From: Nectonema munidae
Lineage: Eukaryota > Nematomorpha > Nectonematoida > Nectonematidae
Reading direction: 5' to 3'
NCBI GenBank assembly: GCA_030549495.1
Contig: JAUIRK010000889.1
Coordinates: 436,501-500,500, forward strand
DNA: 64,000 nt
The notes under the pieces are model-generated. The model was given only the letters and a program-made list of their open reading frames with translations. It was not told where the DNA came from and made no database searches. Position 1 is the first letter of the stretch, and each line of letters opens with the position of its first letter. The translations under genes and the position numbers were made by a program. Of the stretch, positions 22,742 through 32,671 are shown piece by piece.

Positions 22742-24420
22742 ATGCCCCTGTCGAAGAGGCCAAGCTACAAGACTTTATCCGTGATCTGGATGGTAAAGAT
22801 GGTCTTCAGCGTAAGGGAACTCGAACAGCAGTTGACTCTACCTTGGACAAAGCGATCTTCGACTGGTTCGCTCAGAAAAGAAATCAGTCAGTCCCCATCT
22901 CCGGGAACAGGTTGCAAAATCCCACAGCGAGATCCATGCTGAAGACACTCCAGCCAAAGTATTCAAAGCTTCAGCTGGCTGGTTAAGTCGATTTAAACGT
23001 CGGCATGGGATTCGCCAAGTTAATATCAATGGAAGCATCAAGTCAGCCGATCTTGATTCTGCCGAAGCTTATCTGTTCAAGTTCCACGACCTCATCCGTG
23101 ACAACCAGTATACAGAGGAGAAAGTATACAACGCCGATGAGACCGGCTTATACTACAGGAATTCTCCCTAAAAGACTCTCGCCCAGAAAACCGACACAAC
23201 CTCTAGAAAGGGACACAAGGACCGTCTCACAGTTCTCTTCACAGCAAACCGGGCTGGTACACATAAGTTAAGACCTCTGTGCATCGGTAAATTCAGGGTC
23301 CCAAGGTGTTTTCAACACGTTAACATGAACTCGCTGCCTTTGGATTATATCCATTCTAAATCGGCTTGGATGACCTGCACTATCTTCTAGCAATGGTTCC
23401 ATAACACTTTCGTGCCTGCTGTCCGTTGTCATCTTCGCGGTATTGGTCAGGAGGAGAAAGCTGTCCTCCTTTTGAATAACTGTCCAGCCCACACACCAGC
23501 CCTCCGATCTTCATGTGGACAGATAGTTGTGCACTATCTGCCCAAGAACACTACTCCACTTATCCAACCAATGGACCAAGGGATCATCCGTGCCTTCAAA
23601 GCACAATATAAGAAGCAGCTGATAGATACCATCACTGCGGAAATCGAGAAATGACTGAGGTGTTAAAAAAAGTCACCATCAAAGACACCATGTATCTCGC
23701 TGGGAAAGCGTGACAGACCATCAACGCTTGCACCATCATTTTTTGCTGGAAAAAAGGTCTGCCACATCCCAATGATTACGATCTCAGCAATGGCAGTGAC
23801 GTTGAAGACTTCAGGGGCTTCTCTGAAAAAGATGTCAACACTATAGGGTTGCTAAAAATAGCCAAGCACCTTCAAACATCCCCCAGACAATACAACACCT
23901 CAACAACTGGGTAGAAGCAGATGATTCATGTGCCATCGTAGAATTCAAGACCGATAAACAGATCATTTCAGATGCCCACCAGCAGAATGAAGAAGAGGAG
24001 AAAGAGAATGAGCAGTCTACCCCAGTCATCAAGCCACGTGCTGAAGAGGCAGCTGAAAAAGCTGAGTATCTCATCCGCTTCTTCGAGCATCAGTACCTTG
24101 AAGTCCTACAGATGCAGACTATACTGCGTAGCTGCAAGCAGATTGCCAACAAATCCAAGGTGCAAAAGAAGATTGATGATTACTTTAAGAATCAGAGTAA
24201 TCTTTGGCAGCTGTATTTATGATGTTATATAATGTAAAATAATATAGCAATTTATCAATAAAACTTTTTACCATGCCGTGCGTATTAACTATTAGGTTTG
24301 GATTATTTGTGACAAAGATAGTCTTATACACGGTCTCGGATAAATCACAGATCGTGTTCTGTCTCCCAAAGTCCGTGAATTAACGGAATCCTACTCTATC
24401 TTTAGTATATGTTTTTATAG
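22742..24420 (+). mobile_element. Tigger/pogo-type transposon, 5'-truncated, GC-rich
   Basis: Frames on the plus strand encode a CENP-B-type second HTH (LDKAIFDWFAQKRNQS, SAGWLSRFKRRHGIRQ) and a DDE_1 domain: YNADETGLYY near 23130 (first Asp), KDRLTVLFTANRAGTHK, LLLNNCPAHTP near 23480, and LPKNTTPLIQPMDQGIIR near 23560. The tail KSKVQKKIDDYFKNQ ends at 24222. The second catalytic position is Asn where the family has Asp (LLDNCPAH), and several frames shift, so it is inactive. The N-terminal HTH is absent; the GC-rich segment begins abruptly at about 22735. The sequence is near 45-50% GC against about 28% around it. The right end near 24330-24405 (AGTCCGTGAATTAACGGAAT) looks like a terminal repeat. 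Confidence 0.8.
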
Positions 24421-24424
24421 CGAA

Positions 24425-24780
24425 TCGATCATTTTGGGTTCATTTCTGGACTCTGTTTTCGCATTTCGAGGTTTTAAATATCTGTCAGTGTCAATCAAAT
24501 TTGCGGTTTATGTCTGAAAACTATCTCTAAAAATATTTTCTCTAATTTTACATGAAATATATATTTTTATACTAAATAAACAATGAGTTTCATTTCTGAA
24601 GTCAGATTTTGCCTTTAGAGCTTTTAAAATGCCTGAAAGTGTCAATCAAACGTGCGGTTTACGTCTAATATCTAGAGGAATAATTTTGAAATTTAAATAA
24701 AATATCTGTTTTTATACCAAATTGAAGATGCTGATTTCATTTTCGGAATCAGTTTTCCCATTACTGAGCATTGTTCCTTT
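24425..24780 (-). repeat. Satellite A array, inverted block
   Basis: At least two monomers spaced 151 bp (AATCAAATTTGCGGTTTA at 24493, AATCAAACGTGCGGTTTA at 24644) in the opposite orientation to the block at 21190-21990. No core sequence follows on its right side, so it is not a full element copy. Confidence 0.7.
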
Positions 24781-25020
24781 ACAACGTATTTGTGTAATAA
24801 AAAAGCTGACTCTTTCATTTCATTTCATTTTTCAGCTTTGTACCAAAATGATATTTTTTATGTTGCGTTTTTGCAACTTCGGATATTTACGATAGCGTCT
24901 CCGAGTCGCAATAACTATTACGACTCCGCCTCCTTCTCAAAACCCTACTCCACCGGCCTGATTGATAACACTTATAGACTTTATTCATTAATAATAGATA
25001 AGGCGAAGTCGGTGGGTTTC

Positions 25021-25347
25021 ATTCACGTGTAATAAAAACAAAGGATATTGAATAAACTCGACTTTTCAAAACTTTTTATTGAAAATTCAAATTTTCGACC
25101 GTTACGGTCCTTCTCAAGAACTAAATCAAAAATAAAAAGCATAAAATAAATGGAGGTATGTACGTGTTGTACTAAAATTGGTAGAGGTGGATGTATGAAA
25201 CTGTGTTGAGATGTGTGTATATATACTCAAAATTTAGCTTACCGAGAGTATTGAAAAAACTAATAAAACTAAAAATTTGAACTTTCAATAAAAAGTTTTG
25301 AAAAGTCGAGTTTATTTCAATATCCTTTGTTTTTATTACACGTGAAT
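25021..25347. mobile_element. Foldback MITE with about 75-bp inverted repeats
   Basis: The left arm 25021-25095 begins ATTCACGTGTAATAAAAACA. The right arm 25272-25347 is its near-perfect reverse complement; over about 75 bp I count one indel and one substitution. The inner 175 bp includes TTTTCGACCGTTACGGTCC, itself a short hairpin. No coding capacity. Such near-identical arms mean a young insertion or recent conversion. I could not define a target duplication. Confidence 0.75.
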
Positions 25348-27529
25348 TTTGCAGAAGCAGACTGAGCCTCAAGACATTCAGGCAGTGTCGGAAGGTCCAT
25401 AGTAAAAAACTAAACTTTGCCATAAATTATTATACATGCTATTTTCATTTCAAATTCGTCCTTTTTCATTTTGGATTTGTCCTTTTTCATTTTGAATTAG
25501 TCTTTTTTTATATTATATCTAAGTTTTTATTTTGATTTTATTTCAAGTGCGCCTTTTTGTATCTGATATTTGTTTTTTTCAAACATTTTGCGTTGCAAGA
25601 TAAAGCACAGCCGTGTAAGATTCAGGACAGATAGAGAAGCATAATTTGAAACACAAAAGCCAAGGTCGTACAAATATAAATAGGACACATCAGTTTTAAG
25701 AAAAATTATACCGAAATTGAGTTGTGGTCCAAAAATTAGAAATAGGTGGAATCGAAGTCGAAGAATTATAAGTGGAGTCGGAGTCTCAAAATATTTTCTG
25801 ACTCCCCAACTTCCGCAACCGTGTACACAATACAAAGTGGGCCGGTGGTAAGACAAAGTTCTTCTTCCAAGACAAGTCTAAATTCTATTCTACATTATCA
25901 TGGTCAACTGGGATTTTGTCTTACTTTGAAGACTCGGAACTTTGGGCCGATAATTTCAAGTTTCATGATTTCTACAGCCCCGTGTGATTTCACAGCAAAA
26001 TTTATTACAATTTAAAAACAAAAGTTATTTAAAAAATGTTTACATATTTCAAAGGAACAATGAAAAAGGATAATATACCAAGTGAAGATACACAGCGCAA
26101 AGTTGTACACAAATGAGGTAGATTCTTTCACCAGAAAAAGTTCATAGAAGAGAGATAGACAAAGATAGAAACTTTTCTCATCATTTTTGCTGACGCCATA
26201 GATTATTATTGATGTGATATAGTCTGATGGTAGAAAAAGTTCGGCATCGTACACTATAAGGATGGATATAAAGATCTTGAGGATAACAGCATTTGTAAGT
26301 TGTCATCAGTCAATTTCATCTCTCTCATCTTACACTACTCTTACAATTATGGAATTCGTGATTCGCAAAGATGGTGATCATGATGATGAAGATGATAATG
26401 ATGATGGTATTTTTATCATTATTTTTTATATATCGCCTTGGTGATGACAAATATTAGAATCACATATGGAGTATCAGAAATATATATGAGTTGATTGAGA
26501 TGATACAGTAAATTTTTTATTAGGAGAGTTGCGTTTTGTCCTTCATACTCAATAAAAATGCTGATGGTGGAGAATTAATGTTAAAAGATTTTTTATGATC
26601 CATGAAAGAATGATGATATATGCACAATATTTCTCTCCCTTTTCCAAAGTCAATAAAATCACTTATTGGAACTGATCGATTTTTGTTCTCGCTGCTGTAA
26701 TACATCTCGCTGCGTGCTCAAGGGAACTAAATACTCATCAATTAAAAAATGTTATCTTCGGCTCTTACTTTTTTTGCATATCCTACAATACCGAAATGGT
26801 ATATACAGTAATGTTCCGCTGCAAGGGATTCGCGTTTTGCTACTTCTCCATTTTCCTGAGCTAAAGTTATAAAAATTTTCAATAAAAAAATCATAAAAAA
26901 GATTTAATCAGCATCTTGTGTCCCTATATTCGCAAAACACTAGCTTTCTATTTCTTGTTTGTCCTTATTATAGGAAAAAATCAAAGCTAAATTTTTATTT
27001 AAAATTAAAAGTTTTGAACGAAAGATAAAGAAATTATTCTGTAAAGCGCTTTAATTTTGCGAGAACAAAATTTCACGGATTATGTTTCAGAATCACATTC
27101 TCGAAAATTTAATCTTACGAATAAACATTTTTATAATTTTAGATATTTATTCTAAACAATTAGTTTTTTTACTTGTTGAGCACTTAAGAACGAAATTACA
27201 GTGATTTTTAATTTTACACATGAAAAGTTATAGTTCCACTTCTTTGCTTTAATAGAATCATCAGATGAAATAGATGAAGCAATTGACTAAAAAAACGAGA
27301 GAAAGACAAAAAATAATGTAGAGTTAACTCTTAGATATCAACAAATTAGAGAATAACTTATTGCAGAAAGAAATAAGCCAATTACATCAAAAACTTTATA
27401 GTCAACTTTTTATTAAAAATTCTGGCGTGCAAAGAAACACTCTTTAGAAAATATTGTTCATTAGAATTGTTATCGGCTATATCGCTGTTTTTGATATTTA
27501 TTTATTTGAGTATATGGGTGTCTAATGTC
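25348..27529. other. Region without a recognised gene
   Basis: At 25443-25507 there are about three tandem copies of a 20-22-bp unit (TTTTCATTTTGGATTTGTCC). At 25750-25800 there is a GGAGTCGGAGTC stretch of unknown origin. At 26370-26410 a GATGAT-rich run encodes only low-complexity Asp. A 61-codon minus-strand frame at 26520-26705 is followed at once by AATAAA but has no homology that I can see. Nothing else stands out. Confidence 0.3.
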
Positions 27530-27618
27530 AATATATATGTAGTATGTATTAGTATTTATGTATCTATGTATTCGTATGTATGTATGTATATTCGTATGCA
27601 ATGTATGTATGTGTGTAT
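27530..27618 (+). repeat. TATG-rich microsatellite
   Basis: Imperfect TATG/TATT repeats run up to the hAT insertion. The last eight bases, GTGTGTAT at 27611-27618, are the left copy of the target duplication of that element. Confidence 0.7.
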
Positions 27619-28887
27619 TAGTGCTCTGCGCGGGGCGGACAACCCGCGCGGGTTTTGCGGGACCCGTACCCGGGGGGCGGACGTGGGTTGTCCACAGCAA
27701 CATTTTTGCGGGGCGGGGCGTGTGCGGGTTTCATTAATATAGTGCGGACAATCTGGGGGTTGTCCGCATTCACTTTTATGCAAGTTTTTATGACTCTTTT
27801 TGGAAATAGCTTATTTTTTTTATTTCTATGTGTTACGTATATTGGAAAGAGATTTGCATTGAGTAAATTGTGTGTGATGAAGTGAAATTGTAATTGAAAT
27901 AGAAAGATAGAGCAGGTTTGATTAGCGTCATTCATGCGTGTAAGTTTGAAGAAGGAGAAAAAAATCAAATAATAGAATGTCATCTTTTTGATATATCCAT
28001 TTAAAAATATTATTCGATAATTCATTTTTTTGTTGTTTTCTTTCGCACAAAATGGCAACGTTAACATCTCAGCAAGTTTCATCTCATATGAAATCTGGCT
28101 TATATAAAATAAAAAGTGTAAATGGATTGAAATCGGAGGTCTGGAAAACGTTTGGTATCGGGGTAAATGAAAAAAAGACTGATTTGAATTTTGTCGTTTG
28201 TAAAGTATGCTTTCAAGCTTTCGCTTATTGTGGAAGAAAAACAGGTACTTCTGTTCTTAGGAGACACAAGTGCAAAATATATCCTAATCAAACTTTACTG
28301 ACTGATGTTATCAAGCCAGTTTTGAATAATGCAAAAGTTATTTCGGAAGCTAAAAACGAAAACATTAAACTGGCATGCGTCCGTTTCAAGAGGTAAACTC
28401 TAATGCTTTCTTAAATTTGTAAAATTATTTTATGAGAAAACAAACTATACAAATTAAAAAAATGCGATCCAAAAATACAAATTTGAAAAATCAAAGGGCT
28501 AATCTTTTGATTCTATATTGAAAATTTAAAATATTACAATTGTTGATGCGACAATTTGTTTATTCAGATTACACAACTTGTCAAAGAAATTTTTTTTTCA
28601 GACAAAAACTTATTTCTAAAAAAAATTAATAATATATTTAAAAGTAGTATAGTATATCTAAGATTATTTTCCAAGCATGTTAAGGATATAAATAACATTT
28701 AATTAGCTTTGTATTATTTTGATAAAATGCGGGTCGGGTGCAAATTGATAAATGTTCTTTTATCAAAATGCGGGTCGGGGCGGGTGCGGGTTCAAATTGA
28801 AAAAATGCGGGGCGGAGCGGATGCAAATTGAATAATTGCCACCCGGGGCGGGGGCGGACAACATTTTACAACCCGCGCAGGGCTCTA
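27619..28887 (+). mobile_element. Short hAT element with exact 8-bp target duplication
   Basis: The element is 1269 bp. Its ends are TAGTGCTCTGCGCGGG and, on the other strand, TAGAGCCCTGCGCGGG (14 of 16 identical). It is flanked on both sides by GTGTGTAT (27611-27618 and 28888-28895), the 8-bp duplication expected of hAT. Both ends are extremely GC-rich with repeated GCGGG units in either strand (27625-27780 and 28728-28880), as expected for subterminal transposase-binding repeats; the middle is AT-rich. It keeps one BED-finger exon but no catalytic domain, so it is an internally deleted, non-autonomous copy. Confidence 0.9.
28052..28392 (+). CDS. BED-type zinc-finger exon of the hAT element
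   Basis: The ATG at 28052 opens MATLTSQQVSSHMKSG, then SEVWKTFGIGVNEKK, VVCKVCFQAFAYCG and GTSVLRRHKC. This is the hAT N-terminal BED finger (W-F, C-x2-C, L-x2-H-x-C), a DNA-binding module that recognises the element's own ends. The exon ends at 28392 with a consensus-like donor (AAGAG|GTAAAC); unspliced, the frame stops at once as ...RFKR, giving 114 residues. The finger has no stop or shift. The catalytic RNase H-like and dimerisation regions are absent. If expressed it could only bind DNA, perhaps as a competitor of transposase. Confidence 0.75.
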
Positions 28888-28936
28888 GTGTGTATGCTGC
28901 ATGTCTAGATGTTTTTGTAGATGCGGTAACACTAAA

Positions 28937-29420
28937 CTAGTGGTTCTTAACCTATTGGATCTGTTTACCCCTAAATATTATGAAAATTTTTTTTATGACC
29001 CCTATAAAATTCTTTTTGATTCAGCCGTTTAAAATTAAAAACAAGAAAATTTACATGTTATATTTTATAATACAAACACTTGTTAAAAGAAAGTTTAATT
29101 GAAAAATTTTATTTAAATTAATATAATCTAACAAATTCAGTATCATTTAATTTCTTAGGCTGGTATTGTTTGTCAGACAAAAGTTTTTCAAAACATGGTG
29201 TAATGCTCGACAGAGAGCATCTCGTGTCTGAATCAATTGCAAGCTTATTACGTGCACTTGTTTTTAAAGACATCATTGCACAAAATCCAGTCTCGCAACA
29301 ATAAGTTGAAGGTGACTGTATCAAAAAAAATCATAGCACGTTTGGAAAGAATAGGATAAACGATTTTTAATTTGGCCCAGAATGATGGAAATGCTTGCTC
29401 GGAAAAATCGAGTTTTACTA
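28937..29420 (-). mobile_element. hAT transposase C-terminal remnant with terminus
   Basis: The left end, CTAGTGGTTCTTAACCTATT at 28935, is a hAT-type terminus (TAGTGGTTCTTAACC). Minus-strand frames from 29420 down show FPSFWAKLKIVYPILSKRA, then STYCCETGFCAMMSLKTS, RNKLAIDSDTRCSLSSI and LLSDKQYQPKKL, the hAT dimerisation tail of ZBED5/FAM200-like transposases (TTYLCESGFS...K-x-R-N-x-L). It is a 5'-truncated or 5'-decayed copy, distinct from the one at 12-14 kb. Confidence 0.7.
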
Positions 29421-30214
29421 ACACTAATGCTAATTCTATACTAACCCTAACCTCAACAATAGGTTTATAAAATTTTACACATCAAGGCCCATTTAGAAAT
29501 TGGTTGAGCACTTGTCAATCAACTATTATGCTATTATGTTCATTGCGCAAATGTCCCTACACTCAATAAAAACATTTGTAGTTTGTTCCTAACACTCACA
29601 ACAGGGGCGTAGAGCGAGACTACAAATTATTTTATTACGTATAATTAGCTTAAATATTAAGAATTAAAAAAAATGAGATTTTATTGTTCATAGTTAAATT
29701 GTTTAAATGTACGCCTTAATCCAAAATTCCGTGATTCTGAATGACGAAATCTATAAAGTTGAAACCCCAAAAATCAAAATTGCAAAGATTGAAAACTTTG
29801 AAATTGAAAAAAGTTAAAAAATTGATGGAAAAAATAAAAAGGAGACTGATGAATTACTCAGGGTGAAAACTAGAACATTTAACCCTGTTGCGCCTTTTTT
29901 TTCCGGTTGACGGCCTTGTAAATTTTCCCTATCAATTTTGCAATTTTTTAATATTTTTAATCCAAAACATGTAACTAGGAAAAAAAAGGCAAGAGAAAAG
30001 TATGGCTTTTTGCGAAGTTTAATTTTTAGCATATTTTTTGTAAGTTTACGCCATCTATCTTCAAATTAAATATAGCCCTATAGGAGAATATAACTTTTGA
30101 AAGTGTAATTTCTACTCTGTGGGAAAGTTTTGGTGCTTCCAATTCATTCATACATATCATGGATAATGGCGGTGGCATGATACATACTCTATCGACTATG
30201 AAATAAAATATAAA
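29421..30214. other. AT-rich region with a transposon-like end
   Basis: CAGGGGCGTAGAGCGAGA at 29603 resembles a hAT or other DNA-transposon terminus (CAGGGGCGTAG). There is no coding sequence. Confidence 0.3.
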
Positions 30215-30620
30215 GCAATATGTGGTTTCTCATTTTACATCACAAGAGTTTTTTGATGATGAGTTTTCCATTACGCAATTCCATTTTATTTATACTGCAA
30301 CGATACGCACTGTGGGGAATGATAACTTGCATCGATATTTTTTGTCATCATAATCAATAACTATCTGTTGATTATTTGAGCAATATGTGGTTATCCTTTA
30401 CATCAGAAGAGTTTTTTGTGATGGTTTTCCATTACGCATTCTTTTATTTATACTGCAAATAGCGGGGGGATGTACTGCTTATTTTTCATTATAATCAATA
30501 CTATCTGTTGATTATTTGAGCATATGTGGTTTCTTTATCCTTTACATCAGAAGTTTTTTGATGTGCTTCCCATTACGCATTCCTTTTATTTATACTGCAC
30601 TTTTGTTTTCTCTGGTAAGA
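30215..30620 (+). repeat. Three-copy tandem repeat, about 140-165-bp unit
   Basis: Each copy runs GCAATATGTGGTT, then TTTACATCA-AAGAGTTTTTTG, CCATTACGCATTC, TTTATTTATACTGCA and CTATCTGTTGATTATTTGA. Copies start near 30217, 30383 and 30521. They are alike but with indels. No protein signal is seen. Confidence 0.65.
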
Positions 30621-31308
30621 TACGCCTGTGGGGAGTACTTCTCGATATATTCGTTTTATATCATATAAAGGAAAGACATTTATTGTTTTTGTCGGTCTTT
30701 GCTTTTTCTTTCGTTTTTCTTTTTTTGAATCTTTGTTCGTTTCTCCTGTCTCTCGGAAGAATTTTGTTTGTTCAACTCCTCTACTCTGTAGTTTTTCTCT
30801 CTTCAATGGTCTGCGAATGAGTTGTGAGTTTGGTAGCTCCATTCACTCAATATTCTTGGTTCCTCCGTCTACACTAAGGGGTAGGTTGGCATAAACAAAA
30901 ATTTTGTCCCTCCTCCTGGTCCCAAGGGTTGTAAAAATATTCCAATTTTGGAGGTTTTCATCCTTTCTAACGTGTGAAGTTGTTCATCATATATACAGCG
31001 CATGGAAGCTTGAAATAAATTATAAGTAGTTTTAGTGCTCCTTTCTTTTTTTATATTGATTTATTTAGATCAAATGACAAAACCAATTGTTCTGTTCAAG
31101 CTTAAATACTCTTTTCTGTTTGTTATATGGTCAGGGTGCAGAATTAAACTCTTTCTTCTCTCCTTTTTGGGCTTGGTCGGCTTTTCCTTATACGTTTTTA
31201 TAAGGTTTGGAAAAGAAGGAAGACAAAATTGCTTCGTTTCTCCACTCCTTTGCATATTTTTAAAGTTTTGGCTCTCTGTGTACAATTGAGAGCAATGAAA
31301 TTTTTCCT

Positions 31309-32117
31309 TTGTGTTCCAAGTTTTTCTACTACATGCCTAAATATCTGTCTGGATTGGAAGTTCCTCTTATTTTCAGGGGAAAAATAGTGAAAAGATTAGT
31401 CGACAACAAAGTTCCTCAAGGATGTGGTTTATATACTGATAGTTCTTTACCACAGGTTGTGTCGGGCTTATTCAAAAAGTTTGTCTTTGGTGGCCAATAT
31501 GTCAAACAAAAGTTCCCCAATAGTTTTTAGGCCACCAAAAGAATTGAGCAAACAATGTGAAAGTCTATCTTCTCGTTCGTTCTTCTCTGCTATATCCTAA
31601 GAGTGAAAATTTTAAAGTTGTTTATTTGTTCTCAGCATAAAAACTTCAAGTACTAACTTGCTTCAAAACGAAAGCATATTAGCCTATAATAAATATAAAG
31701 GGGGCGTAGATGTTGGAAATAAAATGTTAAAAGCTATCGTGCAATAAACATCAAAAAATGGCCTTGCTGTTTTTGCACTATTTAGATATTTGTGCTCTAA
31801 ATAGTTGGGTGTCTTGATTTCAATTCTCCAAGTTTTTCCAAAGGTAAAGACAAAAATTTTCACAAAAAATTGTTTTGCCTTATCAGAAGAAAGCAAAGTT
31901 CGTCGTCTATTTTGGAAATGCCTATAAACATAAAGAACCTTTTGGTTTTTACGTTTTCTGCTCTCAACTGAATCAAGTGGAAAAGAAGTTTGAGCAAAAA
32001 ACAGCGTCTTGTCCGTTTTGCATTTCAAAAGCTAATAAAACGACAAGAAAATGTGAAAAGTGTCAAGTTTTTTATGCAAAAGCCTCTACTGTTTTATGCC
32101 CAAATTGCAAATGAAGT
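31309..32117 (+). mobile_element. PGBD-like piggyBac remnant with zinc-ribbon tail
   Basis: One frame encodes MPKYLSGLEVPLIFRGK, then KIVKRLVDNKVPQGCGLYTD and VVSGLFKKFVFGGQY, which resembles the piggyBac block around the second catalytic Asp in vertebrate-type PGBD proteins (Y-T-D-x-Y-TS-x-L). After a broken stretch, YNKYKGGVDVGNKML at 31687 is the conserved YN-x2-KGGVD motif. A final frame (31875-32114) ends CPFCISKANK, TTRKCEKCQ and VLCPNCK, a Cys-pair zinc ribbon in the place of the piggyBac C-terminal Cys domain. The lineage clearly differs from the copies at 1.6-2.3 and 20-21 kb. It is broken in the middle. Sequence from 30621 to 31308 may hold the lost N-terminus, but I see no motif there. 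Confidence 0.6.
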
Positions 32118-32671
32118 ATTTTATTTTAAAATTTAATAAAATGTTTTGCCACACTATATATTTCATTATTTTTCAATTTGTAAGAAAATGTAATAAATAA
32201 AAATAATAATATATATATATATGTGTGTGTTTCAAGTGTTATAAAAAAACTTAACGCCATATATATTTAATTTTTTTTGCAAAATTTAGTTTTTTTCATT
32301 TTTTTAATGTAAATTAAAGTTGAAAACCCTATTTTATTTTTTTAATACTTAAAAGAACACTAATAAAAAATTTACATCTAGTTTTTATTATGGGTTACCA
32401 TTGAGCTAATGGGTTAAAAAATCAATCAAAGTTTACCGGTGTAAAAAATGCATAGAGTCCGTCAAGCGAGGGTTATAATTTATTTTATCTGGTTTGTAAG
32501 TTGGAATGAGGGATGGCTTTCCCCTGCTTCCCGCTAGCTAATCCATTTGACTCATACACACTCACAGATAACAGATTTTATCTTTAAAAATTAGTTAAAT
32601 GATGACTTTATTGAAAGAAAGACTTGCAACTCATTTCTCCGTATAACACACACAAGGCCGATTTGCGCGAA
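32118..32671. other. Spacer between piggyBac remnant and receptor gene
   Basis: AT-rich, with an (AT)n run at 32208-32222. A TTTATTGAAA stretch at 32610-32619 reads as AATAAA on the minus strand (about 32608-32613) and could be the poly(A) signal of the receptor gene that ends at 32672. Confidence 0.4.

Noticed and set aside
26520-26705. 61-codon minus-strand frame followed by AATAAA
   Set aside because: No upstream splice site, homology or composition contrast that I can see.
27470-28082. Several overlapping frames across the GC-rich hAT left end
   Set aside because: They arise from GC-rich terminal repeats where stop codons are rare.
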